From Gloeomargarita lithophora Alchichica-D10 (lineage in GTDB: Bacteria; Cyanobacteriota; Cyanobacteriia; Gloeomargaritales; Gloeomargaritaceae), in NCBI RefSeq assembly GCF_001870225.1, contig NZ_CP017675.1:1111756-1175755 (forward strand): DNA of 64,000 nt, given 5' to 3'. Below, piece after piece: positions 1 through 8,037 of this stretch (the stretch's first letter is position 1; the number at the start of each line of letters is the position of its first letter). The position numbers were made by a program, and so were the translations under genes. The notes beneath the pieces are model-generated. The model searched no databases, was not told the origin of the DNA, and saw nothing but the letters and a program-made list of their open reading frames with translations.

Positions 1-1
1 C

Positions 2-226
2 GTCAAAATTGTCGGTTTGATGACCATCCTGCCCCTGGGACTATCCCCCGGCGAACGCCAGCACCTATTTAGCGAACTGCCCGCCCTGGGTGCCCAACTC
101 CAGCCCCACCTGCCCCTCCGGGAATATTCTATGGGGATGTCCGATGACTACCCCCAAGCCCTCGCCGCCGGAGCCACCATGATCCGCCTCGGTCGGGGTC
201 TATTTGGGGAACGCCCCCTGCCTTAA
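2..226 (+). CDS. pipY: PLP homeostasis protein PipY/YggS, C-terminal part
   Basis: Partial gene: the frame is already open at base 2, so the start lies before the window. The remaining 74 residues are the conserved C-terminal end of the YggS/PLPBP family, with YSMGMSDDYPQAL and GATMIRLGRGLFGERP, where the family binds the phosphate of pyridoxal 5'-phosphate on a PROSC-type TIM barrel. The family controls vitamin B6 and amino/keto acid balance and has no known catalytic turnover. In cyanobacteria it is called PipY, encoded after pipX. The following sepF and proC match the usual cyanobacterial neighbourhood, which supports the call. The gene ends with TAA at 224-226. Confidence 0.9.
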   Translation, partial: VKIVGLMTILPLGLSPGERQHLFSELPALGAQLQPHLPLREYSMGMSDDYPQALAAGATMIRLGRGLFGERPLP

Positions 227-761
227 GGTTTTGTGTTTTAGATAACGCACTCTCCCCTAAGCCTGCGCTAAAATAAAAAATCACCATTTTTACTGCGTAT
301 CCCCCATGACAACTCCCAGCTATTCCTGTATCCTGCCGCACCCAAATATCCCCGCCAAGGCCAACCCAGTGACCTTGGGCACCCCCAACTCAGGGCAACC
401 ACACCTTAAAAAAACATGAAAATCACCGCCCCGTTTTGCCCCCATATCAGTATAATTACTTAGTCGAATACATAAAGAAGGGTTCTGTCTCTGCCCCTAA
501 AATTTGGAAATTTTGCCGGGATGTGTTGAATTTTGTTAAAAAAACGGTTACTGTTCAGGTATCATCAGTTTTATTGAAGTACATTGGTAGGCTAATACCC
601 AGACAATCACCTTCTGTGGTTACGGGTAAACATTCGGTGGATAACCGGATTTGCCCCTTGACCAACCCCAAGCCCCCTCCTCGACACCTGTTATGTTCTC
701 TACAGTTGATGTGCTAAATGTTTGCTAACCCCCTTATGCCTGTGACAGGAGCCTATACCCC
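227..761. other. Intergenic region upstream of sepF
   Basis: A 535-bp stretch between pipY and sepF with no convincing gene. An open frame at 436-717 has no family-like motif and odd composition, and is rejected. The 3' end carries an AGGAG ribosome-binding site (about 747-751) 10 bp before the sepF ATG. The length suggests sepF has its own promoter, but no clear -10/-35 pair can be assigned. Confidence 0.5.
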
Positions 762-1325
762 ATGCAATTATTAAAGAGACTCCGGGACTTGGTGAGCCTT
801 GGTGAACCGGTGGAGTATGATTATGACCCTGGTCAACACCAAACACCTGTGCCCCCAATGTCCAGTGCCCCGGATTACCGCGACCCTCCCCGGCGGCGGG
901 AACGGACACCGTTGGCTACCCCTTCTGAACCCTCTACCCCCCGTAATGTGATGAACAACGTGATCGGTTTGCCCACTGCCCATCCCAACTCGTTTGAAGT
1001 CATGGTGATGGAACCCCGTTCCTTTGAGGAGATGCCCCAGGCGATCCAAGCCCTGCGGGAGCGCAAGTCGGTGGTATTGAATGTGACGTTGATGGAGCCG
1101 GATTTGGCGCAACGGGCGGTGGATTTTGTGGCGGGGGGCACCTATGCCATAGATGGTCACCAGGAGCGGTTGGGGGAAAGCATTTTTCTTTTTACCCCCA
1201 ACGGGGTGCAGGTGAGTACCCGTACCTCGGCACCCAATTCCGCCCCGGCGGAAGCCTCTAGTTCCCTGCGGAACACACCGCCGATTTGGACACCGGAGGC
1301 CATGCCTGCCTATCTGGCGCAGTAA
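762..1325 (+). CDS. sepF: Cell division protein SepF
   Basis: 187 residues. SepF anchors FtsZ filaments to the membrane and aligns the Z-ring; cyanobacteria use it (Cdv2) in place of ZipA-type anchors. The N-terminus [20 protein letters not shown] is the amphipathic membrane-binding start typical of the family. It is followed by a low-complexity Pro/Arg-rich linker (about 25-65) and the SepF core (about 70-150), with [38 protein letters not shown] and the conserved glycine/aspartate stretch [20 protein letters not shown]. An AGGAG site precedes the ATG. It lies between pipY and proC, the cyanobacterial order, with 11 bp to proC, suggesting co-transcription. Confidence 0.93.
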   Translation: MQLLKRLRDLVSLGEPVEYDYDPGQHQTPVPPMSSAPDYRDPPRRRERTPLATPSEPSTPRNVMNNVIGLPTAHPNSFEVMVMEPRSFEEMPQAIQALRERKSVVLNVTLMEPDLAQRAVDFVAGGTYAIDGHQERLGESIFLFTPNGVQVSTRTSAPNSAPAEASSSLRNTPPIWTPEAMPAYLAQ

Positions 1326-1336
1326 TTGGTTAATCC

Positions 1337-2134
1337 ATGACCTATCGTTTGGGAGTAATTGGCGGGGGGCGCATGGGGTCAGCCCTGGTTGCGGGTTTAT
1401 TGGCGGAAAAAATTTACACTCCCGCCGAAATCATCATCAGCCATCCCCGTCCCGAACGGCGGCAATTTTGGGCAGATACCTACGGGGTGGGGGTAAGCGG
1501 GGACAATCCAACGGCGGCGGCGGCGAGCCAGGTGGTACTGGTGGCGGTCAAACCCCAGCAATTTGCCCAGGTGGGGCTAGATTTACAGGGGAGTAATCCT
1601 GGGGCAGTTTATATTTCCGTCCTGGCGGGGACAACGTTGGCGACTTTAGAAACCGCCGTACCGGGACGACCCTGGGTGCGAGCCATGCCCAATACGCCAG
1701 TGCAGGTGCGCTCCGGGATGACCGCCTTGGCCTGGGGTGGTCAGGTTAGCGAACCGCAACAGCAATGGGCGGTGCAATTATTTAAGGCGGTGGGGCAGGT
1801 GGTGTGCGTCCCAGAAACCTATCTGAATGGGGTAACGGCCTTAGCGGGTTCCGGGCCGGGGTATGTGGCCCTGCTGGTGGAAGCACTGATTGATGGGGGG
1901 GTGCTGGTGGGACTACCGAGGGCATTGGCGACCCAGTTGGCGTTGCAAACGATTTTGGGAACGGCGCAGTTATTACAACAGCAGTCGCTAAGTCCGGCGG
2001 AACTGAAAGCCCAGGTGATGAGTCCAGGGGGAACGACCAGTGCCGGATTGCTCTGTTTGGAACGCCAGGGGGTGCGGGGTGCCCTGATGCAGGCGGTGCA
2101 GTCTGCCTACCAACGGGCGCAAACCTTGGGCTAG
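1337..2134 (+). CDS. proC: Pyrroline-5-carboxylate reductase
   Basis: 265 residues, normal for the family. Catalyses NAD(P)H-dependent reduction of 1-pyrroline-5-carboxylate to proline, the last step of proline synthesis in the cytoplasm. The N-terminus has the Rossmann motif GVIGGGRMGSAL (about 6-17), the middle has VRAMPNTPVQVRSGMTAL, and the C-terminal half holds the P5CR signature (LAGSGPGYVALLVEAL...GVLVGLPRALA, about 168-198) and MSPGGTTSAGL. It follows sepF by 11 bp in a probable operon. Confidence 0.96.
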   Translation: MTYRLGVIGGGRMGSALVAGLLAEKIYTPAEIIISHPRPERRQFWADTYGVGVSGDNPTAAAASQVVLVAVKPQQFAQVGLDLQGSNPGAVYISVLAGTTLATLETAVPGRPWVRAMPNTPVQVRSGMTALAWGGQVSEPQQQWAVQLFKAVGQVVCVPETYLNGVTALAGSGPGYVALLVEALIDGGVLVGLPRALATQLALQTILGTAQLLQQQSLSPAELKAQVMSPGGTTSAGLLCLERQGVRGALMQAVQSAYQRAQTLG

Positions 2135-2166
2135 GATCACCAAAACCAATCTATTAACGGCTGAAT

Positions 2167-2973
2167 ATGCAGGAATCCATGACCCGGATGTACCAATACC
2201 GCCTCCCGTTCCTGCGGGGGGAATTGGCCGATTTACCAGAGCGTTTAACCCTCAAAGATTTAATGCCCCTGGATCATTACCATTACTGCGGCACGGCGGC
2301 GATTGATCTAGCGATTGAACGTCTTAAGGTTACGCCTGAATCCCAGATTTTAGACATCGGGGCGGGCGTGGGGGGCACGGCGCGTTATTTGGCTCAGCGG
2401 GTGGGATGCCCCGTCACGGGGTTAGAACTGCAACCCCAGTTGTGCCAGATGGCGGGGGAACTTACGGAACGCACCGGTTTGTCCGAGCGGGTAAAATTCA
2501 TCCAGGGGGATATTTTAGAAGGAATTACTGGGCAGTTTGATGCCTGGTTATCCCTGTTGGTGTTTTTGCATATTCCTGAGCGGAAAACGTTATTTTCCCA
2601 ATGTGCCGCCGTGCTAAAACCGGGGGGGCGATTTTATATTGAAGATTATGTGCAATTGCAACCCCTGAACCCCAAGGAGCAAGGGACTTTAGCGCAGATG
2701 GTGGCCTGTCCTGAATTGCCATTTATACCAGCCTATCAACAGCATTTAGAACAGGCGGGTTTTGGTCATATTGCTTGGGAAAATGTCACCCCCCTGTGGC
2801 AGGATTGGGTACAGCAAAGGTTGATGCAATTTCAACATAAACAAGAGCATTACCGCCAAAAACACGGCGATGATTTGGTGCAAAGTTATCTAAATTTCTA
2901 TCAAGCGGTGGCGGATTTATTCAGCGGGGGCAATTTGGGCGGGGTGCGAATGTGGGGGCAATTATTACCCTGA
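2167..2973 (+). CDS. Class I SAM-dependent methyltransferase
   Basis: 268 residues. Motif I is clear (ILDIGAGVGGTARYLA, about 58-73), followed by an acidic ribose-binding end of strand 2 (VTGLELQPQLC), FIQGDIL and a post-motif LKPGGRFYIEDY. The layout resembles small-molecule methyltransferases of the phosphoethanolamine/sarcosine-type group, but the substrate cannot be told from sequence. It follows proC after 32 bp and may share its transcript. ATG at 2167 is chosen; ATGs at 2185 and 2194 are alternatives because no strong ribosome-binding site is visible. Confidence 0.8.
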   Translation: MQESMTRMYQYRLPFLRGELADLPERLTLKDLMPLDHYHYCGTAAIDLAIERLKVTPESQILDIGAGVGGTARYLAQRVGCPVTGLELQPQLCQMAGELTERTGLSERVKFIQGDILEGITGQFDAWLSLLVFLHIPERKTLFSQCAAVLKPGGRFYIEDYVQLQPLNPKEQGTLAQMVACPELPFIPAYQQHLEQAGFGHIAWENVTPLWQDWVQQRLMQFQHKQEHYRQKHGDDLVQSYLNFYQAVADLFSGGNLGGVRMWGQLLP

Positions 2974-2998
2974 TGTTTGGCTACTTCTATCAATTGCA

Positions 2999-3066
2999 AA
3001 TTAGCGGTCGCAGGGGGGCACCCCCCGCACTTGGTTCTTCTGAATATCTATTCGCTATTCGTAATT
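2999..3066. repeat. Dispersed GC-rich hairpin core repeat, degenerate copy
   Basis: Between two convergent genes lies GCGGTCGCAGGGGGGCACC..CGCACTTGGTTCTTCTGAATA..., the core shared by the small elements elsewhere in the window (7174, 33465, 62995). The G-run/C-run pair can form a hairpin and may work as a bidirectional terminator here. No intact terminal repeats are visible. Confidence 0.6.
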
Positions 3067-3083
3067 TTTTTGCTAACATTCTC

Positions 3084-4340
3084 CTACTCGCTCCGTAGCG
3101 CCACAATCGGGTCAAGACGGGCGGCGTGTTGCGCTGGCACTACCCCCGCCACCAAACCCACCCCAGCGGACAACACCAGGGCGGCGACCATTGCCCAGGG
3201 CACCAACACCAGGGGAATCTGAAGCATTTGCGCCGCTGTCCAAGCCATCCCCAGACCCAACGCCAGCCCAATGCCCCCCCCCGCCAGGGAGACCAACACC
3301 GCTTCGGCTAAAAATTGCTGTAAAATCGCCGTTCCCGTTGCACCTACCGCCTTGCGAATGCCAATTTCCCTTGTCCGTTCCACCACCGAAACCAACATGA
3401 TATTGGCAATACCAATCCCCCCCACCACCAGCGAAATGGCCGCAATCGCCCCCACCATCACGGTTAACAAGCCCGTAATTGCGGTAAAGGCACTGATAAT
3501 ATCACTTTGGTTATTGATGCGAAAATCATCGGGCTGGGGGGGATAAATCTGATGGCGAATCCGCAGTAAATTGGTAATTTGAAACTGGGCGGCCTCCATT
3601 TCCTCAGCATTGGGCACCTGCACCCAAAACCCGCTCAGAGCCACCCCTTGCAGGGCATTTTGCCCCACGATCCGCCCCGCCATATTTTTTAAGGGGATAA
3701 ACACCTGGTCGTCCTGATCAAAGCCGCCCGTATTGCCCTTGACGGCCATTACCCCGATGACTTCGTACAAGGCTCCCTGAATCCGCACCCGTTGCCCCAA
3801 GGGGGAATCATTCCCAAACAAATCCCGCGCCACCGTTGCCCCCAGCACCACCAACGATTGCGCCGTATCCAATTCCATCGGGGTAAACACCCGGCCTGTG
3901 GCGACCTGAAATTGGCGCACCTCCCAGAAATTGCCATCCACCCCATTGATCAAAGTCAAGGTATTTTGACTGCCGTGGGTGACCTGCCGTTGCCGGGTCA
4001 GGTAGGGAGCCACCTGTTGTACCGAGGGGGCTTGGGTGGCCACCGCCTGGGCATCCTGGAGGGTTAAAGTGGCCGCATTGCCCGCCCCCTGGCTGATCCC
4101 CCGCACCCGGGGAGAACCCGCTTGGATTTGCAGGAGATTGGTGCCGAGGTTTTGAATCTGTCGCGCCGTCGCCGCCTGCACCCCCTGACCCACCGCCGTG
4201 ACCACCATCACCGAAGCGATGCCAATTACCACACCTAACATTGTCAGAACAGTTCTCAGGCGATGGCTATTCAGAGCCGTCCAGGCCATGCCCAAAATTG
4301 CGCCCCACCCCGCCCCCGTTGATCGTTGGTGTTTTCCCAT
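3084..4340 (-). CDS. MacB-like ABC transporter permease
   Basis: 418 residues. One N-terminal membrane segment (about 20-40, RTVLTMLGVVIGIASVMVVT), a periplasmic MacB_PCD domain (about 45-280), then three C-terminal membrane segments in the FtsX fold (about 285-308, 335-360, 370-400) with VVERTREIGIRKAVGATG, the signature of the type VII ABC (MacB/LolC) family. It lacks the fused ATPase of E. coli MacB. The adaptor gene directly upstream ends 2 bp before this start, so the two form an efflux unit. No ATPase is in the window, so it must be encoded elsewhere. Cyanobacterial DevBCA exporters are related. Substrate unknown. Confidence 0.87.
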   Translation of the reverse strand: MGKHQRSTGAGWGAILGMAWTALNSHRLRTVLTMLGVVIGIASVMVVTAVGQGVQAATARQIQNLGTNLLQIQAGSPRVRGISQGAGNAATLTLQDAQAVATQAPSVQQVAPYLTRQRQVTHGSQNTLTLINGVDGNFWEVRQFQVATGRVFTPMELDTAQSLVVLGATVARDLFGNDSPLGQRVRIQGALYEVIGVMAVKGNTGGFDQDDQVFIPLKNMAGRIVGQNALQGVALSGFWVQVPNAEEMEAAQFQITNLLRIRHQIYPPQPDDFRINNQSDIISAFTAITGLLTVMVGAIAAISLVVGGIGIANIMLVSVVERTREIGIRKAVGATGTAILQQFLAEAVLVSLAGGGIGLALGLGMAWTAAQMLQIPLVLVPWAMVAALVLSAGVGLVAGVVPAQHAARLDPIVALRSE

Positions 4341-4342
4341 GA

Positions 4343-5635
4343 CTACCGCCGGGGTCCCAAACCGGGAATCAGGGAAGGAACTTGGGTGCGAGGGCGTTCT
4401 CCCCGGGGAAAACTCAACAGTACTTTGTCCCCTGCCTTTAACCCTTCGGAGACAGCGGTTTTATCCCCCACACTGACCCCGGTGCGAATCGGCTGAAACC
4501 GGGGCGGGTCAACGGCCAGCAAGACCCCCGTGCGCCGTTCCTGCCGGACAATCGCCACCGTGGGCACCACCAGGGCATCCGTGAGCATTCCCACCTGAAA
4601 TGTCACCGCCGTATTCATCCCGGCGCGCAAACGCTGTTGCGGGTCATCCACTACCAAACGCACTTCAAAACTATTGACATTTTGCTCCACCACCGACTGC
4701 ACCGCAATTTGCCGAATCCGCCCGGTGAAGGGTTGTTCGGGAAACGCATCGGCGTTAATTTTGGCCGCTTGTCCCAACCGCAACTGGGGCAGACTATTTT
4801 CCGGCACCTTGGCGACCACCTGATTCGTAGCCGCCAGGGCAAGCACCGAAGAAGATGTGGCCGAAGACACCGTACTCCCGGAAGTCGTGGGGGTGACAAA
4901 CGCCCCCGGTTCCGCAAAAATCCGGGTCACCACCCCGGCAAAGGGTGCCCGCAGGACGGTATCGTTTAATTGCGATTGAATGACTTGCAACGTGCCTTGT
5001 GCTTGCTGGAGTTGCCCCCGGGCTTGGGCAATCTCTTCCGGGCGAGAGCCGATTTTTTGTAAATCCAAGGTCTGTTTGGCCTGTTGCAGTCGGGCAAACG
5101 CTTGCTCCCGCTCCGTCAGGGAGAGTTCAAAATCCTGCTGGGAAATGGCTCCCTGGGTCAACAGCGTTTGGTTGCGTTTAAGGTTTAATTCCGTTTGTTT
5201 GAGGGCGGCCTGGACTTCCTGCATTTGCGCCTGCGCCTGGGCAATTTCCTGGGTACGATTCCCCGCCTGTAACCGGTCGAAGTTCGCCTGTGCCGCCGTC
5301 ACCTGCCCCTGGGCTTGGGTGAGTTGACCCCGCAAATTGGCATCATCCATCGTGGCTAAAATCTGCCCCCGCTCCACTTGATCCCCCTCTTTCACCCGCA
5401 ATTCCCGCACAATGCCAGCGGTTTTGGGGCTGAGATTGATCGTCCGTTCCGGGCGCACCTCCCCATTCACCTGAATCGTCACCGGCAGACTTTCCCGGGT
5501 CACGGTGGCGGTTCTCGCCTGCGCCTGTTTCTGGGGGCGGGGACGGCTAGCCCACCACCCAATCCCCCCGGCCATCAGTGCCGCTAACCCCAGCCAGGGC
5601 AAGAAGCCAATGCCACGTTTCCGCCAGGTTTGCAC
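4343..5635 (-). CDS. Efflux periplasmic adaptor subunit (MacA/HlyD family)
   Basis: 430 residues. An N-terminal membrane anchor (about 9-28) is followed by the first biotinyl-lipoyl half (GIVRELRVKEGDQVERGQIL, about 69-88), a long alpha-hairpin rich in Gln/Ala/Leu heptads (about 100-215, with an internal repeat of REEIAQARGQLQQA-type segments), the second lipoyl half (LRAPFAGVVTRIFAEPGAFV), then beta-barrel and membrane-proximal domains. Such proteins bridge an inner-membrane pump to the outer-membrane channel. It is transcribed with the MacB-like permease and probably leads the operon. A Ser/Thr-rich insert (about 245-262) sits between lipoyl and barrel domains. Confidence 0.9.
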   Translation of the reverse strand: MQTWRKRGIGFLPWLGLAALMAGGIGWWASRPRPQKQAQARTATVTRESLPVTIQVNGEVRPERTINLSPKTAGIVRELRVKEGDQVERGQILATMDDANLRGQLTQAQGQVTAAQANFDRLQAGNRTQEIAQAQAQMQEVQAALKQTELNLKRNQTLLTQGAISQQDFELSLTEREQAFARLQQAKQTLDLQKIGSRPEEIAQARGQLQQAQGTLQVIQSQLNDTVLRAPFAGVVTRIFAEPGAFVTPTTSGSTVSSATSSSVLALAATNQVVAKVPENSLPQLRLGQAAKINADAFPEQPFTGRIRQIAVQSVVEQNVNSFEVRLVVDDPQQRLRAGMNTAVTFQVGMLTDALVVPTVAIVRQERRTGVLLAVDPPRFQPIRTGVSVGDKTAVSEGLKAGDKVLLSFPRGERPRTQVPSLIPGLGPRR

Positions 5636-5774
5636 CCCGGTTATGCTCCTAAGGTTTTCATTACGATTTTAGACGGACAGACCTGGTAATCCGTTCACCG
5701 CCTTGCCAAAAAGCTTAGGCCAAGGACACCCTCACTGGAATTGTGAACAGAGATTCTGGAGAACCAAGGGCGTT

Positions 5775-5877
5775 GTTCCTAATTAGCCTAAAACTATCAT
5801 ACCCCATCTGCACGATTCGGTTTGGGAGCGGCAACCCCAGCGGGCGTAACAAATTTTTGCCATTATCGGGAGATGGG
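5775..5877 (+). repeat. Left copy of cassette-flanking direct repeat; fragment of terminase-like gene
   Basis: This stretch is an imperfect copy of 7928-8037, the promoter-proximal region and first ~30 codons of the terminase-like gene. Shared blocks include ATCTGCACGA, TGGGAGCGGCAACCCC, CCAGCGGGC, TTTTGCC and TATCGGGAGATGGG. A 9-bp gap and an in-frame TAA show this copy is dead. The similarity also covers about 20 bp upstream of the start codon, and stops abruptly after AGATGGG. The two copies bracket the DUF488/dual-OB cassette. Confidence 0.8.
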
Positions 5878-5932
5878 CAAAACTTGAGTAAGCTGATATA
5901 TCAGAAGAAGTAATGTTTTTTCGATACGGGTC

Positions 5933-6574
5933 ATGCAACCCCTATTTACCATTGGTCATTCCCAGCATTCTTTGGAGAGTTTTATTGTCTTATTGCAACA
6001 ACATAATGTGACTGCTCTAGCCGATGTGCGTTCCATGCCCTATAGTCGGCGTTTACCCCAATTTAATCGCCCAGTTTTAGAAAAAAATTTACCCCAAGCT
6101 GAAATTCGTTATGCGTTTTTGGGCAAAGAATTAGGTGCCCGTCCTGAGGATTCTCACTGCTATGTAGATGGCAAAGCCTTATACGAAAATATAGCGGTCA
6201 CATCAGGGTTTTCCCAGGGAATTAACCGGATTCTCAAGGGTGTGCGAAGCCATCGCATTGCGCTCATGTGTGCAGAGAAAGACCCCGTAACCTGCCATCG
6301 CGCAATTTTAGTTTGTCAACATTTACTACCATTTAACTTAGAGATAGGACATATTCTCACCGATGGCTCCTTGGAATACCACGAAGATTTGGAAGACCGT
6401 CTGTTAAAACTGCATGATTTACAAGACCCAGAACCCAGCAATCAGCTTTCATTATTCAGCGAACCTACCGGACAAAAATCCAGCCGAGAAGAACGGTTAA
6501 AAGAGGCTTATCATAGACAAGGCTTGAAAATTGCCTACGTTGAAAAAGAACATAGTGTGACTAACCATGATTAA
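5933..6574 (+). CDS. DUF488 family protein (first of two)
   Basis: 213 residues. It shows the DUF488 features: TIGHSQHSLESFIVLL at the N-terminus, LADVRSMPYSRRLPQFNR (about 33-50), and the conserved Cys/His motif MCAEKDPVTCHRAIL (about 117-131). The biochemical role of DUF488 is not settled. The fold and conserved C-x(7)-CHR motif suggest a catalytic or nucleic-acid-linked role, often beside defence or stress genes. The C-terminal 60 residues form a charged tail. It overlaps the next DUF488 gene by 8 bp and its codons are AT-richer than the core genes around it, suggesting acquisition. It is the first gene after the left direct repeat. Confidence 0.85.
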   Translation: MQPLFTIGHSQHSLESFIVLLQQHNVTALADVRSMPYSRRLPQFNRPVLEKNLPQAEIRYAFLGKELGARPEDSHCYVDGKALYENIAVTSGFSQGINRILKGVRSHRIALMCAEKDPVTCHRAILVCQHLLPFNLEIGHILTDGSLEYHEDLEDRLLKLHDLQDPEPSNQLSLFSEPTGQKSSREERLKEAYHRQGLKIAYVEKEHSVTNHD

Positions 6575-7004
6575 ACTATTTACGATTGGATTCACCCGTA
6601 AATCCGCCGCTCAATTCTTTGAGGGATTAAAAAAGGTTGGGGTGAAAATGCTGATTGATACTCGGTTAAATAATACCTCCCAATTATCGGGATTTGCCAA
6701 ACAGTCTGACTTACGGTATTTTTTGGATAAAATCACTCAAATTAGCTATGAGCATTGTTTGCCCTTGGCACCAACCCAAGATATTTTAGATAACTATAAA
6801 AAGAAAAAAATTGCTTGGGATGAATATGAAAATTCTTACTTAGAACTCATTCAAAAACGACAGGTAGAATCATTATTAAGTCCAGAACAATTAGACCATG
6901 CTTGTTTCTTATGTAGTGAAGATAAGCCCCATTACTGCCATCGTCGTTTAGCGGCAGAATATCTTCAGTCTCGGTTAAATAATCTCCAAGTCATTCATCT
7001 CTAG
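6567..7004 (+). CDS. DUF488 family protein (second, short)
   Basis: 145 residues, a compact DUF488 domain: FTIGFTRKSAAQFFEGL (about 4-20), MLIDTRLNNTSQLSGFAK (about 28-45) and FLCSEDKPHYCHRRLAAEYL (about 111-130), the same Cys...CHR motif as its upstream neighbour. The ATG overlaps the end of the first DUF488 gene by 8 bp, so translation is probably coupled. It is followed 7 bp later by the dual-OB gene. The fixed order DUF488-DUF488-dual-OB suggests the three proteins act together. Function is not known to me. Confidence 0.85.
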   Translation: MIKLFTIGFTRKSAAQFFEGLKKVGVKMLIDTRLNNTSQLSGFAKQSDLRYFLDKITQISYEHCLPLAPTQDILDNYKKKKIAWDEYENSYLELIQKRQVESLLSPEQLDHACFLCSEDKPHYCHRRLAAEYLQSRLNNLQVIHL

Positions 7005-7011
7005 GATTCTT

Positions 7012-7917
7012 ATGCGGGTTATATGTCTGGCAAATTCCTATAAACATCAAGCCCGATGTATCGCTGGAGTTGCCATTGATTCGGGTGACTGGATACGGCC
7101 TGTATCAGGATTGGAAGATGGCCGGATTCCTGTTGATGATACCCAGATACCCGCCAGACAAATCAGCCTACTATAGCAATATGACACGAGTTACGAACGG
7201 AAATTCCGCAGAACCAAGGGCGGGGGATGCCCCCCTGCGACCGCTGTTCTAAATTCAAATAAGATTGCTATAGATATAGTAGATATTCCCCTAACCGATC
7301 AACGAGGGTCAGGGCATGAACCAGAAAATCGGCTTTACAAAGACCAAGCCTGGAAGATTTTAGGAAAAGCAGAAGTCGTACAGATTCTCTGTTACTGTGA
7401 ACGAGAATTAATTTATCCAGAATTTGCCCGTAAGGTGCCTTTTTCCTATTTAAGTAAAATCAAACCAGCTCGGACGCTACAACTCATTGAAGTTAAACAA
7501 TTACGCTGGGAACGCAACCAATATGGTAAGTGTAAAGCCTTTATTTTAGATGATATTTATAACTGTGCAGACCTAGGTTTCAGTATTACTGACCCGGCAA
7601 TTACTGCGAAAATAAACCCAGACCAAGAGGTGAGTAGTCATTGTTTATTATGTATGAGTTTAGCCCAACCTTGGCAAGGGGGAAATGACCCGGAGCCTAT
7701 GTGTTATCGCTTGGTGGCTGGGGTAATTGAACTCTTACCAGAAATCACCCTCATTGGGCAAGAAATGCAACGGGTGGGTTGGACTATCACCCAAGGTCGT
7801 CATTACTTGCAAAACCAATTTTCCAAACAATCTCGCTATCAATTAATGGCTCGGAAGCCCAAGCATTTGTGCAATTTCTCCAAGGTTTACCCACCGCTGA
7901 GTAGAAGTACCGTTTGA
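7012..7917 (+). pseudogene. Dual OB-domain protein gene interrupted by family A element
   Basis: The N-terminal part (VICLANSYKHQARCIAG, DWIRPVSGLEDGRIP) and, after the inserted element, VDIPLTDQRGSGHEPENRLY match the dual OB domain family, predicted nucleic-acid- or nucleotide-binding proteins found with DUF488. A 97-bp element at 7174-7270 plus a duplicated TA splits codon 54. Removing it gives an uninterrupted frame (ISL-DIVDIP) to the TGA at 7915-7917, about 268 residues. The insertion adds 99 bp, so the frame is kept, and the only stop is the TAG formed at the left junction (7174-7176). The downstream half remains open and could be expressed by readthrough or internal initiation. The C-terminal half has two CxxC-like cysteines (HCLLC) of unclear role. 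Confidence 0.82.
7174..7270 (-). mobile_element. Family A MITE (97 bp) inside dual-OB gene
   Basis: Ends TAGCAAT and ATTGCTA, flanked by TA on both sides (7172-7173 and 7271-7272). The sequence is the exact reverse complement of the copies at 33465-33561 and 62995-63091. It has no coding capacity and a GC-rich central hairpin (GGGGGATGCCCCCC type). TA duplication and the termini point to IS630/Tc1-type mobilisation. Confidence 0.93.
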
Positions 7918-7927
7918 GGGGGGAAAC

Positions 7928-8037
7928 TTTCTAGTTAGACTAGAAGCATGATCCCCTATCTGCACGAACCGGCCTGGGAGCGGCAACCCCGGGAACCCCA
8001 GCGGGCATACCAGAGCTTTTGCCGGTATCGGGAGATG
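7928..8037 (+). repeat. Right copy of cassette-flanking direct repeat
   Basis: This is the intact copy of the sequence whose degenerate twin lies at 5775-5877. It includes the leader with the small inverted repeat TCTAGTTAGACTAGA and the first ~30 codons of the terminase-like gene. The 2.1 kb between the two copies holds the AT-rich DUF488/dual-OB genes. Confidence 0.78.

Noticed and set aside
436-717. Open frame of 93 codons between pipY and sepF
   Set aside because: No family features, poor start context, and lies in an AT-rich leader; treated as non-coding.
6567-7004. Programmed frameshift joining the two DUF488 genes
   Set aside because: An 8-bp overlap with a good ATG and complete conserved N-terminus in the second gene is explained by translational coupling.
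7171-7273. Element as a transcription terminator in the DUF488 operon
   Set aside because: Identical copies with TA duplications interrupt genes at other sites, so mobility explains it better; terminator action remains possible but unproven.
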